A DNA stretch of 64,000 nucleotides from Nocardia mexicana NBRC 108244 (GTDB taxonomy: Bacteria > Actinomycetota > Actinomycetes > Mycobacteriales > Mycobacteriaceae). Shown here piece after piece: positions 35,453-44,878 of this stretch. The notes beneath the pieces are model-generated. The model worked only from the letters and a program-made list of their open reading frames with translations, had not been told where the DNA came from and searched no databases. The stretch is from the NCBI RefSeq assembly GCF_001613165.1, contig NZ_BDBV01000021.1:1-64000 (forward strand). Direction: 5' to 3'. The stretch's first letter is position 1. Each line of letters begins with the position of its first letter. A program made the position numbers and the translations under genes.

Positions 35453-36379
35453 ATGATCGATCCACGGTTGCAGACCCTGCGGGTACTGCGCGAGCGCGGC
35501 ACGGTCACTGCGACCGCCGCGGCGCTGCACCTCACACCGTCCACGGTCTCGCAGCAACTGCGGCAGCTCGCGCGCGATCTCGACGTCCCGCTGCTCGAGC
35601 AGATCGGCAGGCGGGTGCGATTGACGGCGGCGGGCTACGCCTTGCTCCGGCATGCCGACGCCATGGCCGCCGAGGCCGAGCGGGCGCGCGCCGAGTTGGC
35701 GACGCATCGTGCGGGACTCGCCGGGGTGCTCCGGATCTGCGCCATGCCGACCGTGCTGGTCGCCCTCGTCGCACCGGCCGCATCGCGACTCCGCGAGTCG
35801 CATCCACGATTGTCGGTGGAACTCATGCAGGACGAGAGCCGCCACTGCTTCGACCTCGTGCTGGCCGGTGACAGCGATATCGCGGTGGTGTTGCCCGCCG
35901 CGGGCGGCCCGGCGCCCGGCGACCCACGCTTCGAGCAGCATCCATTACTCGATGAACCGCAGGATCTACTCGTGTCCGCGGATCATCCGCTGGCCGGACG
36001 GTCGAGCGTCGCCCTGGCGGAGGCCGCCGCCGACGACTGGATCAGCGGGCTGGAGCGGATCACCCACGACCTGGTGATCGCCTCCGCGTGCGCCGCCGCC
36101 GGATTCACCCCCCGAATTACCTGCCGCGCAGTGGATTTCCTCGGCGTCGCCGCCATGGTCGAGCACGGCTTCGGTGTCAGCCTGATATCGCGGCTGGCCT
36201 ACCTGCCACCCGAGTTCGGGGTGAAGCGCATTCCGCTGCACGGTGATCCGATTCCGATCCGTCGCCATCTCACCTGTGTCCGGCGCGGCAGCGCCGAACA
36301 TCCCCTGATAGCAGTGGGATTGGCAACGATCCGTGCGGCGTGCGAGGAACGGTCCGACATCATGGTGGTCGGCCCGTGA
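35453..36379 (+). CDS. LysR family regulator
   Basis: 308 aa. The winged HTH is LRVLRERGTVTATAAALHLT and PSTVSQQLRQLARDL (9-43). The effector domain (about 90-300) has the two-lobe pattern with VDFLGVAAMVEHGFGVSLI. The 72-nt upstream gap holds TATCGAATATTTCC, a possible T-N11-A site. Divergent from the zinc-ribbon gene. Target unknown. Confidence 0.9.
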   Translation: MIDPRLQTLRVLRERGTVTATAAALHLTPSTVSQQLRQLARDLDVPLLEQIGRRVRLTAAGYALLRHADAMAAEAERARAELATHRAGLAGVLRICAMPTVLVALVAPAASRLRESHPRLSVELMQDESRHCFDLVLAGDSDIAVVLPAAGGPAPGDPRFEQHPLLDEPQDLLVSADHPLAGRSSVALAEAAADDWISGLERITHDLVIASACAAAGFTPRITCRAVDFLGVAAMVEHGFGVSLISRLAYLPPEFGVKRIPLHGDPIPIRRHLTCVRRGSAEHPLIAVGLATIRAACEERSDIMVVGP

Positions 36380-36519
36380 ATCCCCGCCACATCCACGGAG
36401 CAGGTGTCGATCGGTGTCGATGGATTCCCTTACTCATCCAGCACGCGCGTGTTCCGCAAATAGATTCCCGGTATGCACAGGAAAGTCGCGGCCGTTGTCG
36501 AGTCATCGGATCTCGGTGT

Positions 36520-37914
36520 TCACCGCCGCCGGGTCAGCCAATCCTGTTCCAGCACACCCAGTTCGGTGCGCGGTGGTTCGCCGTAGGTCCATTCCCGCCC
36601 GATACGATGCCAGTTGCCGCCGGCTCGGAGCTTCCCGAGCAGGGCGAGGGTGCCGTACTCCACGCGGCGGGCGAAAGCATGTTCGGCGGGTGCGTATTCG
36701 CTGCGCCAGCTCTCGAAATAGCCGCGGCGCGGATCGACGAAGGCGAGCACGGCGTTCGCTGCGGCGTCCTCCGCGACCCGGATCTCGGCGTCCACGAGCA
36801 GCCAGCCCGAGACCTCGTGGATCAGACGCAGGCACTGCTCCGCAGTGGCCGGTGAATCCTGTTCCAGTAGGCCGTAATCCACGAAGAACGCCCGCAGGTC
36901 GGCGGCACGGTATTCCGCTGCCGCGCGCACGGCGTCGAGTTCGAACGCCACGGCGGCCTCGTCCATACGCTTGATCAATCCGAAGTCGAGGAAGACGACC
37001 TTTCCGTCGTCCGCGAGCAGGATGTTGCCGGGATGGGGATCGCCGGTGAAGCACCGTTCCCGAAGCATGGTTCCCAGATAGAAGCGCATCAGAATTTCGC
37101 CGACGCGATCGCGCTCGGCATCGGGCAGCGCCGCGATCTCCGGGAAGCGAAGTCCGGCAACCAGTTCAGTGACGAGCACTCGGGCCGTGCACAGCTCGGT
37201 CTCGACAGCGGGGATACGGATGAACGGGTGGTCGTCGAACATCTCGACCATCAACGCGTGGTTCGCGGCCTCGGTGCGGTAGTCGATCTCCTCGGCGAAA
37301 TGAGCGGTGAGTTCGCGCAGAATCGCGTTGTCGGCAAGAGCCGGGGCGACCCCGCGCAGCAGTCGCATGACCAGGGCGAGGTTCTTGATATCGGCGCGGA
37401 TCGCGACATCGATTCCGGGGTACTGCACCTTGACCGCGACGGCGCGGCCATCATGCAGGCGGGCGCGGTAGACCTGGCCTATGGACGCCGCGCCGAGTGG
37501 TGTCTCGTCGAATTCGGCGAACACCTCATCGAGGGACCGGTCGTAATCGCGTTCGATCACCGCGCGCATCTGCGCGAACGGCACCTGCGCGGACTGATCG
37601 TAGAGTTCGGCCAGTTTGTGCTGGAAGCGCTCGCGCTGGCCCGGAGGAAGGCGCTCGTCCGCGAACACCCCGAGCACGTCGAACATCGACAGCAACTGCC
37701 CGGCCTTCATCGCCAGGCCCTTCATACTGCCGAGCACGGTCACGATGTCTTCCGCCGCCGAGGCGAGGGCGCGTTCGGTCCGCGCGAGGTGCTCCTCGTC
37801 GGTGTCGCGAACCACTGCCAGTGTGAGCCCCGCACCTCGAACCGCTTGGCCGGCAATGAGTTTGCCCAGTTGTGCGCCGCGCTTGGCGCGGGATACGGCT
37901 ACGTCCTTCGCCAT
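36520..37914 (-). CDS. ABC1/AarF/UbiB-type atypical kinase
   Basis: 464 aa. The family's KxGQ motif appears as GLAMKAGQLLSM, the A-rich loop as PLGAASIGQVYRA, the lysine in VAVKVQYPG, the catalytic region as GDPHPGNILL and the DFG as VFLDFGLIKR. ABC1 kinases support isoprenoid-quinone synthesis in many bacteria, but in actinobacteria they also accompany oxidative operons. It is 49 nt downstream of the tetR gene and probably co-transcribed with it. Confidence 0.92.
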   Translation of the reverse strand: MAKDVAVSRAKRGAQLGKLIAGQAVRGAGLTLAVVRDTDEEHLARTERALASAAEDIVTVLGSMKGLAMKAGQLLSMFDVLGVFADERLPPGQRERFQHKLAELYDQSAQVPFAQMRAVIERDYDRSLDEVFAEFDETPLGAASIGQVYRARLHDGRAVAVKVQYPGIDVAIRADIKNLALVMRLLRGVAPALADNAILRELTAHFAEEIDYRTEAANHALMVEMFDDHPFIRIPAVETELCTARVLVTELVAGLRFPEIAALPDAERDRVGEILMRFYLGTMLRERCFTGDPHPGNILLADDGKVVFLDFGLIKRMDEAAVAFELDAVRAAAEYRAADLRAFFVDYGLLEQDSPATAEQCLRLIHEVSGWLLVDAEIRVAEDAAANAVLAFVDPRRGYFESWRSEYAPAEHAFARRVEYGTLALLGKLRAGGNWHRIGREWTYGEPPRTELGVLEQDWLTRRR

Positions 37915-37963
37915 GGCGGCCTCTCTGCAGCGATCATCCGAGATTACCAGACGGTTTTGTCAG

Positions 37964-38644
37964 CTAATCACGTGAATCGAGGGCGCGCAGGCCGGGGCTC
38001 ACGACCGCGATCGCGGTGTCGATATAGCGCCGCCGATCGGCCGCGCCGCGACCCTGTAGTGCGCGCACGACCGGAGGAATGGTCACCGCCAGCAGCATCC
38101 AGCCCACATCCTCGGTATTCACATCGGCGCGCAGCGCTCCGGAATCGACCGCACGGGACAGGAAGCGTCCGACGGTAGCGGACAGGATGCCGCCGAGTCC
38201 GAGGATGCGGCTGGTGAGTTCCTCGTCGATGCCGGGCAATTCGAACAGCATCGCGTTCATCAGCGCCGGATCGGACTCGGCGATGTGGCACATGCGCTCG
38301 ACCGCGCCGGACCAGATCTCGATGAGTTCTTCGAAGGTGAATTCGTGTTCGAGGGAGGCGGGTTCGAAGACGCCGCCGGCGATTTCGGTGAGCAGCCGGT
38401 CGATTCCGTAGTCCACGACATCGTCCAGGATCGCGCGTTTGCTGTCGAAGTAGCGGTAGAAGGTGCCGTAACCGACTCCCACCTCGGCGGCGATATCCGC
38501 GGCCGTAGCGGCGGCGTAGCCCTTGGTGGTGAACACCGTGTACGCCGCCTCGATGAGTTCGCGGCGGCGGCGCTCGGTGTTCTGTTCGTCGCGCGGGCGG
38601 CCGGGGCCTCGGGTGCGCTTGGCTGGCTCGGTCATCGAGCTCAT
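37964..38644 (-). CDS. TetR family regulator of the monooxygenase cluster
   Basis: 226 aa. The N-terminus is basic (AKRTRGPGRPR); the HTH is YAAATAADIAAEVGVGYGTF followed by YRYFDSKRAIL. The C-terminal domain (70-220) is of unknown ligand specificity. It is divergent from the SDR/BVMO operon, with paired inverted repeats between, so control of that operon and of itself is likely. Confidence 0.9.
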   Translation of the reverse strand: MSSMTEPAKRTRGPGRPRDEQNTERRRRELIEAAYTVFTTKGYAAATAADIAAEVGVGYGTFYRYFDSKRAILDDVVDYGIDRLLTEIAGGVFEPASLEHEFTFEELIEIWSGAVERMCHIAESDPALMNAMLFELPGIDEELTSRILGLGGILSATVGRFLSRAVDSGALRADVNTEDVGWMLLAVTIPPVVRALQGRGAADRRRYIDTAIAVVSPGLRALDSRD

Positions 38645-38704
38645 CGTATGCGCCCTGGCGGCCGTCGCCGCCTACCGGCCGTTCTCGGGCCACCCCTTGC
38701 GCTT

Positions 38705-38740
38705 CTGTCTGAGACAGCTTATTTTAATGACATGACTGTC
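38705..38740. promoter_or_regulatory. two inverted repeats, candidate TetR operators
   Basis: CTGTCT-G-AGACAG (38705-38717) is a perfect 13-bp palindrome; GACA-TGAC-TGTC (38729-38740) is a second repeat 11 bp further on. They sit in the divergent gap between tetR and the monooxygenase operon, next to an AT-rich patch (TTATTTTAATGA) that may hold the -10. Confidence 0.6.
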
Positions 38741-38807
38741 TGCTAATTGAGCACAGATCAGCGTGCCATTCTCACTGAACAGGCGGTCACGACAAGGGAG
38801 TCGATCC

Positions 38808-38858
38808 ATGACGTATTCGAATCTGCCCGTAATTCCGCGATGGCGGCGTCGCTCATGA
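38808..38858 (+). CDS. putative 16-codon upstream ORF coupled to the first SDR gene
   Basis: ATG 38808 is preceded by AAGGGAG (38794-38800) at 7 nt, a better ribosome site than any in front of the SDR start. It encodes MTYSNLPVIPRWRRRS and its TGA overlaps the SDR ATG (ATGA, 38855-38858). It may deliver ribosomes to the SDR gene. Its basic C-terminus is unusual for a random ORF. Translation is unproven. Confidence 0.45.
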   Translation: MTYSNLPVIPRWRRRS

Positions 38859-39712
38859 CAGTGGCGGTGGTGACCGGCGCGGGCAGCGGGATCGGCCAGG
38901 CGAGCGCGCTACGCTTCGCGGCCAAGGGCGCGACCGTGATCGTGGCCGATATCGACGCGCGCGGTGGCAACGACACTGTGGCGCGGGTGCGCGCTGCCGG
39001 GGGCCGGGCCGAGTTCCGCCACCTCGATGTGGCCGATGCCGCCGGGTGGGAGGAGTTCGCCGCGGCGATCGTGCGCGATCACGACGTGCCGGACGTGGTG
39101 GTCAATAATGCGGGAATCTTGATCGCCGGGGGATTCCTGGAACAGAGTGGCGCGGACTGGCGGCGCATGATCGCCATCAACATGATGGGCCCGCTGTTCG
39201 GATCGCGAGTTTTCGTGCAGCGCATGGTCGATGCGGGCAAGCGCGGCGCGATCGTCAATGTCTGTTCGGTCGGTGCGTTCCTGCCCACACCGCTGGGCCC
39301 CTCGTACGTGACCGCCAAGGCCGGCGCCTGGATGGGCACCCAGGCGCTGCGCGCCGAATTCGCCGGTCAGGGCATTCGGGTGAGTGCGGTCTGCCCGGGA
39401 CTGATCAATACCGAGCTGTCGGCCAATGGCACCCGCGCGGGCCTGGACGCATCGTCCGAAGCCGAGTGGGCCGCGAAACTCGCTCGGGGGCAACAGGTCT
39501 TCGGCCGGCCCCCGGATCGAGTGGCGGTCGCGATCGAGCGCGCGATTCGTTGGAATCTCGCGACCGTGCCGGTGGGTATCGAGGCGTGGGCCGGCTGGTA
39601 CCTGTCCCGGCTCGCACCGGGGGTGATGCGCGGGATCACCGGGCTGGCGCAGATGCCGTTGGCGGAGAAGGTCGTTCAGTTGTCGGGTCGAGTGCTGGGT
39701 GGTCAGCGATGA
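38855..39712 (+). CDS. short-chain dehydrogenase/reductase 1
   Basis: 285 aa from ATG 38855. The NAD(P) motif is VTGAGSGIG (7-15), the NNAG motif is VVNNAGILIAGG, and the catalytic Tyr-x-x-x-Lys is in GPSYVTAKAGAWM. Asp after the second strand (VADIDARG) suggests NAD(H). The 3' end overlaps SDR2 by 4 nt. Probably interconverts an alcohol and a ketone for the monooxygenases. Longer starts at 38840 (ATG) and 38747 (TTG) exist; the ATGA coupling favours 38855. Confidence 0.88.
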   Translation: MTVAVVTGAGSGIGQASALRFAAKGATVIVADIDARGGNDTVARVRAAGGRAEFRHLDVADAAGWEEFAAAIVRDHDVPDVVVNNAGILIAGGFLEQSGADWRRMIAINMMGPLFGSRVFVQRMVDAGKRGAIVNVCSVGAFLPTPLGPSYVTAKAGAWMGTQALRAEFAGQGIRVSAVCPGLINTELSANGTRAGLDASSEAEWAAKLARGQQVFGRPPDRVAVAIERAIRWNLATVPVGIEAWAGWYLSRLAPGVMRGITGLAQMPLAEKVVQLSGRVLGGQR

Positions 39713-40569
39713 GAACAGCGATCGTGACCGGCGGCGGTGCCGGTATCGGCCGGGAGATCTCCAGGCTCCTCGCCGAGACCGGATATCGGGTCGTAGTGGC
39801 CGATATCGACGAGGAGGCCGCGCAGGGGACGGCCGAGGAGATCACCGCCGCCGGTGGGCATGCGCACGCGTACCGCCTGGATGTGGCCAGTGAAGCGCAG
39901 TGGGACAAGTGCGCGGAATGGGTGCGCGGGGAGTTCGGCCCGGCGCATGTGCTGGTGAACAACGCCGGAATCATGGATACCGGCGGCTTCGTCGAAACCG
40001 GTGCGGCGCAATGGCAACGCACCGTCGACATCGATCTGATGAGTGTCGTTTACGGCGCCAAGGTATTCGGCCAGCAGATGATCGACGCCGGGATTCACGG
40101 CCACATCGTCAATCTGTCCTCCGGCGCGGCCTTCTTCCCGGCTCGATACATTCCCGCCTATGCCGCAGCCAAGGCCGCGGTGCTCATGGCCAGCCAGACG
40201 CTCCGGGTCGAGTTGCGCCCCAAGGGAATCGGCGTCACCGCCATCTGCCCCGGCGCCATCCGGACCGATCTACTCGCGCACGGCGAGCGAGCCGGGCTCG
40301 ACGCCGCGGAGCAAGCCGCCTGGCGGGCCCAGCTCGGCCAGGTGCAATCCATGGCGTTCGCCGGTCCGGACAAGGTCGCGCGGGTGGTCGAACGCGCGAT
40401 TCGCCGCAATCCCGCGGTCGTGCCGGTAAATCCCGAAGCCTGGCTCGGCTACGCACTGTTCCGGCTCTCGCCCGGCCTGCTCCGCGCGGTCGGGAGTGTC
40501 GGGTCCTTCGACCTCGCCGACCGCGTGTTGCCACGTATTCAGCCGCTGCTGAACCGAATCACGAAGTGA
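39709..40569 (+). CDS. short-chain dehydrogenase/reductase 2
   Basis: 286 aa, a paralogue of the preceding SDR with the same organisation: TGGGAGIG (8-15), NNAGIMDTGG, and YAAAKAAVLM as the active-site Tyr and Lys. The acidic VADIDEE suggests NAD(H). The C-terminal 60 residues (PEAWLGYALFRLSPGLLR) resemble those of SDR1 and look membrane-associating. ATGA overlap with SDR1; 7 nt to BVMO1. Confidence 0.92.
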   Translation: MRTAIVTGGGAGIGREISRLLAETGYRVVVADIDEEAAQGTAEEITAAGGHAHAYRLDVASEAQWDKCAEWVRGEFGPAHVLVNNAGIMDTGGFVETGAAQWQRTVDIDLMSVVYGAKVFGQQMIDAGIHGHIVNLSSGAAFFPARYIPAYAAAKAAVLMASQTLRVELRPKGIGVTAICPGAIRTDLLAHGERAGLDAAEQAAWRAQLGQVQSMAFAGPDKVARVVERAIRRNPAVVPVNPEAWLGYALFRLSPGLLRAVGSVGSFDLADRVLPRIQPLLNRITK

Positions 40570-40576
40570 GACACCT

Positions 40577-42121
40577 ATGAACAACCCTGACGAGCCCGAG
40601 TACGAAGTTGCTGTCATCGGTGCCGGTCCGGGCTGTATCGCCGCCGCCGTGAAGCTGCGCCGGGCCGGAATCGATGACTTCGTCGTACTCGAACGTGCCG
40701 ACGAGGTCGGCGGCAGCTGGCACGAGAACCACTATCCCGGTCTGGGCGTGGACATTCCGGCGCTGGCGTACCAGTACTCCTTCGCGCGTAAGGCCGACTG
40801 GAGCCGGATGTTCCCGCTCGGCCCGGAGGTCGAGCGGTACCACGTGGAGGTCGCGCACAGGTTCGGTGTGCACCAGCGGGTGCGGTTCGGCGTGGAGGTC
40901 GAGCGCGAGGAATGGGACGAGGACGCCGGGTACTGGAAGCTGCACCTGGTGGGCGGGTCGGTGGTGACGGCTCGCTTCGTCATCAGCGCGGTGGGTGCGT
41001 TCGTGCGTCCCAAGGCCGATGTCGGCATTCCCGGTGCGCGCACATTCAAAGGTAAGGTACTGCGCCCGAGCAGCTGGGACGACGAGTACGACCTCACCGG
41101 CAAGCGGGTGGGCATCATCGGCACCGGAGCCAGTGCGGTGCAGATCATTCCGACGATCGCCCCGCTGGTCGAGCAGTTGGCCGTCTTCCAGCGCACGCCG
41201 GTGTGGTCGCTGCCCAAGCCCGACTTCCGGGTGCCGGGCGCGATGCAACGCGTGCTGTCGGTGCCGGGTGTCCAGCCGCTGCTGCACGGCACCGCCCTGG
41301 TGGTCATCGATCTCGTGTTGCGGGCCATTGTCGGCGCGCCCGGCAAGGTTGTACACCCGGTGATGGACCGCTTCGATTCCGCCTGTCAGTCGCTGTACCG
41401 GCGCTATCTGTCGCGGGTCGTCACCGATCCAGCGACGCGCGCGGGCCTGACCCCGAACTTCGGCGTGCTGGCCAAACGCCCGACCCTGTCGAACAGCTAT
41501 CTGCGCGCCTACAACCGCGACAATGTCGAGCTGGTGACCACGCCGATCGAGAAGATCACCCCGACCGGCGTGCGCACCGATGACCAGCACCTGCACAAAT
41601 TCGACGCGCTCATTCTGGCGACCGGCTACGAGGTGTTCTCCGACCCGGAGACCTACCGGCCGGGAACGGTGCTGGGCCGCAATGGATTCGACCTCGCCAA
41701 GTTCTACAACGAAGAGGGTTTGCAGGCCTATCAGAGTGTTTCGGTGCCCGGCCTGCCCAATCGCTGGACCCTGGTCGGGCCATACTCCTGGACCGGGTCG
41801 GGCTGGCATGCCTTCGTGGAGATGACCGCCGATCACGCGGTGCGCGCCATCGGCGAGACCCGCCGGCGTGCGGCGACCTGGTGCGAGGTCCGCAAGGACG
41901 CCGCCGATGCCTACCACCGTCAGGTGCATCAGCGGGGTGAGTCGCTGCGCTACTACCTGGCCGACCTCAACGGCCATGTCCCGACCTACTACCGGAACTC
42001 GCAGGGCGACAGCACCTATGTGCGCCCCTCCGGCTTCTTCGAAGCGCGCCGGGGCAATCGCCGATTCCCGCTCGAGGACTACGAGTACGGGAACCGTATG
42101 CAGGCGACGGTGCGGGCATGA
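40577..42121 (+). CDS. flavin monooxygenase, Baeyer-Villiger type (BVMO1)
   Basis: 514 aa. FAD motif VIGAGPGCIAAAV near 13-25, then GGSWHENHYPGLGVDIP, typical of FAD-binding BVMOs; NADPH motif GIIGTGASAVQI (179-190). The BVMO fingerprint F-x-G-x3-H-x3-W/F is present as FKGKVLRPSSW (157-167) with Arg163 in place of His. It would insert oxygen next to a ketone to give an ester, or hydroxylate. A family-typical LAKRPTLSNSYLRAY is near 290. Its 3' end overlaps the hydrolase by 4 nt. Confidence 0.9.
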   Translation: MNNPDEPEYEVAVIGAGPGCIAAAVKLRRAGIDDFVVLERADEVGGSWHENHYPGLGVDIPALAYQYSFARKADWSRMFPLGPEVERYHVEVAHRFGVHQRVRFGVEVEREEWDEDAGYWKLHLVGGSVVTARFVISAVGAFVRPKADVGIPGARTFKGKVLRPSSWDDEYDLTGKRVGIIGTGASAVQIIPTIAPLVEQLAVFQRTPVWSLPKPDFRVPGAMQRVLSVPGVQPLLHGTALVVIDLVLRAIVGAPGKVVHPVMDRFDSACQSLYRRYLSRVVTDPATRAGLTPNFGVLAKRPTLSNSYLRAYNRDNVELVTTPIEKITPTGVRTDDQHLHKFDALILATGYEVFSDPETYRPGTVLGRNGFDLAKFYNEEGLQAYQSVSVPGLPNRWTLVGPYSWTGSGWHAFVEMTADHAVRAIGETRRRAATWCEVRKDAADAYHRQVHQRGESLRYYLADLNGHVPTYYRNSQGDSTYVRPSGFFEARRGNRRFPLEDYEYGNRMQATVRA

Positions 42122-43200
42122 CGGGGCTCCCGGAGACCGTCGGCCTACCCGGCGGCCCAGCGGCTCTCCCGTTCCAGGCGGTGCCAGGGCAGGTCGATAT
42201 CGAGTTCGCCAGCCGTGCGAGTGTGCGGCTGCGACTGGCGAACGCGGTGCTGCGCCGGATTCTGCGGCCCGCGCTGCACGCCGTCTGTGTGCTCGGCGAG
42301 AGCGCGCCACTGCGCGGTGACCGGGCCTTCCGCATCGCCAACAAGGTCGACGTGCTGGCCGCTCCGTTGCGACCGGCGCGCGGCACCCGCCGGGAAATGG
42401 TGCGCTTCGCGGACTTCCGGGCCGAATGGCTCTGGCACCGGGACGATCCCGGTCCGGACGAGACCGAACACGGCGTGATTCTGTACTTTCACGGCGGCGG
42501 TTTCGTGGCCGGTGGCCTGCACAGTCACCGCAGGCACGCCGCGCGCATCGGACACACCGCGGGGCTACCGGTCTTGAATGTGGACTACCGGCAGCTGCCG
42601 ATTGGGCACATCACCGATTCGGTCGACGACGCGCTCACCGCGTACCGGTATCTGCTCGAGCGCGGCCGCGCGGCGGAAAGCATTGTCTTCGCGGGTGATT
42701 CGGCGGGCGGCGGTCTGGCCTTCATGGCGGTGCTGGCCGCGCGTGCGCGCGAGCTGGCGCTGCCCGCCGCCGTGGTGGCGATGGCGCCGTTCGCCGATCT
42801 GGATCCGGCCGTGCGCAATGCCCATCCCAATGATCGCAGCGATTCGATGCTGTCGGCCCGGGCGCTGTCGATTCCCGCCATGATCGGTTTCGCCCGGGAT
42901 GGCGTGCTCGATCCGGCGTGGTCGCCGGTGAACCACGACTTCACCGGCTTGCCACCGGTGCTGCTTCAGGTGAGCGATATCGAAGTGCTGCTCCCGGATT
43001 CGGAGGAGCTCGCGCGGCGCTGTGCCGAGGCCGGTGTGCCGCACACCCTGCAGATCTGGAACAACGCCATCCACGTCTTCCAGGCAGGCGCGGATCTGCT
43101 GCCCGACGCGCGGGCAGCCGTCGCCGAGATCGGCAGCTTCATCCGCCGCGTACTGGCCGCCCGGGCAGCCGAACACGCGGATCGGACCACTGCGGCATGA
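42118..43200 (+). CDS. alpha/beta hydrolase, hormone-sensitive-lipase type
   Basis: 360 aa. The oxyanion motif is YFHGGGFVAGG (near 121-131), the nucleophile GDSAGGGLA (near 199), the acid Asp in DIEVLLPDSEEL and the His in NAIHVFQ. HSL-family esterases cleave esters of medium acyl groups; here it could hydrolyse the ester or lactone made by the BVMOs. ATGA overlaps on both sides bind it tightly to BVMO1 and BVMO2, as LipR and MymA neighbours do in mycobacteria. Confidence 0.92.
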   Translation: MTGLPETVGLPGGPAALPFQAVPGQVDIEFASRASVRLRLANAVLRRILRPALHAVCVLGESAPLRGDRAFRIANKVDVLAAPLRPARGTRREMVRFADFRAEWLWHRDDPGPDETEHGVILYFHGGGFVAGGLHSHRRHAARIGHTAGLPVLNVDYRQLPIGHITDSVDDALTAYRYLLERGRAAESIVFAGDSAGGGLAFMAVLAARARELALPAAVVAMAPFADLDPAVRNAHPNDRSDSMLSARALSIPAMIGFARDGVLDPAWSPVNHDFTGLPPVLLQVSDIEVLLPDSEELARRCAEAGVPHTLQIWNNAIHVFQAGADLLPDARAAVAEIGSFIRRVLAARAAEHADRTTAA

Positions 43201-44822
43201 ACCCGCACGACCAAGGGCAGGTACCCATGAGCTCACACAGCACACCGTCGTACGAAGTCCTCGTCATCGGGGCGGGGTTCGGCGGTATAGGCACCGGCAC
43301 GGCCTTGCGCCGGGCGGGGATCGAGAACTTCCTGATCATCGACAAGTGGCACAGGGTCGGCGGCACCTGGAATGTCAATACCTATCCCGGCGTGGCCGTG
43401 GATGTACCTTCGCCGATCTACAATTTCTCCTTCCAGCAGCGTTCGCGCTGGTCACGATTCTTCGCACCGGGCCACGAGATTCAGCGCTATGCAGAGGAAG
43501 TGGTGGATCAGCAGGGCCTGCGCGGCAAGCTGCGATTGGGCTGCGGCGCCGCCGAGGCCCGGTTCGACGAATCCGCGGATCTGTGGCGGGTGCGCACCAC
43601 AGACGGTGACGAGATCACCGCGCGCTTCCTGGTGAGCGCGGTCGGGGCCCTGGAACAGCCGAAGCCCCCGGCGATCGCGGGTATCGACGGCTACTCCGGC
43701 CGGCTCATGCATACCGCGCGCTGGGATCACTCCTATGACTACAGCGGTAAACGCGTGGCCGTCATCGGCACCGGAGCCACCGCGCTGCAGGTGATTCCAC
43801 AATTGGCCGCGAAGGTCGCCCAGCTGACGGTCTTTCAGCGCACCGCTATCTGGGTAGCGCCCAAACCAGATTTCGCCATGGGCACGCTGAGCAATCGGGC
43901 ACTGGACTTTCCGCCCATCCAGCAGGCCGTGCGGTTCGTCGGCAATGTCGCGGTCAACGCCTTCCTCGGCCTGGGCCTGGCCCTCTCGGACTATCCGCGC
44001 CTGACCTCGGCGGTACTCGGCACGGGGGAAGCGGCACTCGAGGCATACCTGTTCACCCAGATCCGTGACCCGGAACTGCGCCGCGCTCTCACCCCGACCT
44101 ACCGGCTCGGCTGTAAGCGGCCCTCGATATCGAACACCTACTTCCGGACCTACACCCAGCCGCACGTCGAGCTCGTGACCGATCCCATCGAGAAGTTCAC
44201 CGCGGACGGCATCGCCACCGCGGACGGTGCCCTGCGCGAATTCGACATGGTGGTCACCGCCACCGGATTTCAGGTCATGGACAAGGGCGCCACCCCTCCC
44301 TATCCCGTATACGGTTGCGGCGGAATCGAATTGGGTGAGTTCTGGGACCAGAACAAGTACCAGGCATACGAGGGTGTTTCGGTTCCGGCGTTCCCCAATA
44401 TGTTCCATATCTTCGGTCCCTACGGCTACGCGCCCGGCTCGGTCATCCCGCTCATCGAGGCGACCGCCGCGCACAGTGCCCGGGCGATCAAGGAAACCCT
44501 GCGACGTGGAGCGACCCGCACCGAGATTCGCCGGGAACCGCACGACGCATACTTCGCGCGCATGTACGCCCGGAACAAGAACACCTACCTGTTCAAGCAG
44601 GGCTGCGCCGAATCGCGCACGTACTACATCAACTACCAGGGCGACGGCCCGGCATTCCGTGCCACCACGCAGGCCGGAATGTATTGGAGCAACCGGCATT
44701 TTCCCCTGGACCACTACCGGTACACCACGACCCGGTCAATCGCTTCCGAGCCCCGGCCGACGCAGGATCGCGCCCCCGCACCGGCACTGACGGTCCCCGA
44801 GGCGAACTGGCTCCAGCCATGA
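43197..44822 (+). CDS. flavin monooxygenase, Baeyer-Villiger type (BVMO2)
   Basis: 541 aa. FAD motif VIGAGFGGIGTGTAL, then GGTWNVNTYPGVAVDVP. Fingerprint YSGRLMHTARW keeps the His (Phe replaced by Tyr), NADPH motif AVIGTGATALQ, and GCKRPSISNTYFRTY is intact. A Pro-rich tail follows. ATG 43197 overlaps the hydrolase stop; ATG 43227 is an alternative. The most canonical of the three BVMOs. Confidence 0.92.
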   Translation: MNPHDQGQVPMSSHSTPSYEVLVIGAGFGGIGTGTALRRAGIENFLIIDKWHRVGGTWNVNTYPGVAVDVPSPIYNFSFQQRSRWSRFFAPGHEIQRYAEEVVDQQGLRGKLRLGCGAAEARFDESADLWRVRTTDGDEITARFLVSAVGALEQPKPPAIAGIDGYSGRLMHTARWDHSYDYSGKRVAVIGTGATALQVIPQLAAKVAQLTVFQRTAIWVAPKPDFAMGTLSNRALDFPPIQQAVRFVGNVAVNAFLGLGLALSDYPRLTSAVLGTGEAALEAYLFTQIRDPELRRALTPTYRLGCKRPSISNTYFRTYTQPHVELVTDPIEKFTADGIATADGALREFDMVVTATGFQVMDKGATPPYPVYGCGGIELGEFWDQNKYQAYEGVSVPAFPNMFHIFGPYGYAPGSVIPLIEATAAHSARAIKETLRRGATRTEIRREPHDAYFARMYARNKNTYLFKQGCAESRTYYINYQGDGPAFRATTQAGMYWSNRHFPLDHYRYTTTRSIASEPRPTQDRAPAPALTVPEANWLQP

Positions 44823-44878
44823 GCCTTGCCTCGGAGATTCGCCGAATAGCCATGATTCCCAATGGGATTGGATGAACA

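Noticed and set aside
38747..38854. Longer start (TTG 38747) for the first SDR
   Set aside because: The additional 36 residues are unlike SDR N-termini and would overlap the operator region; the ATGA overlap at 38855 fits better.
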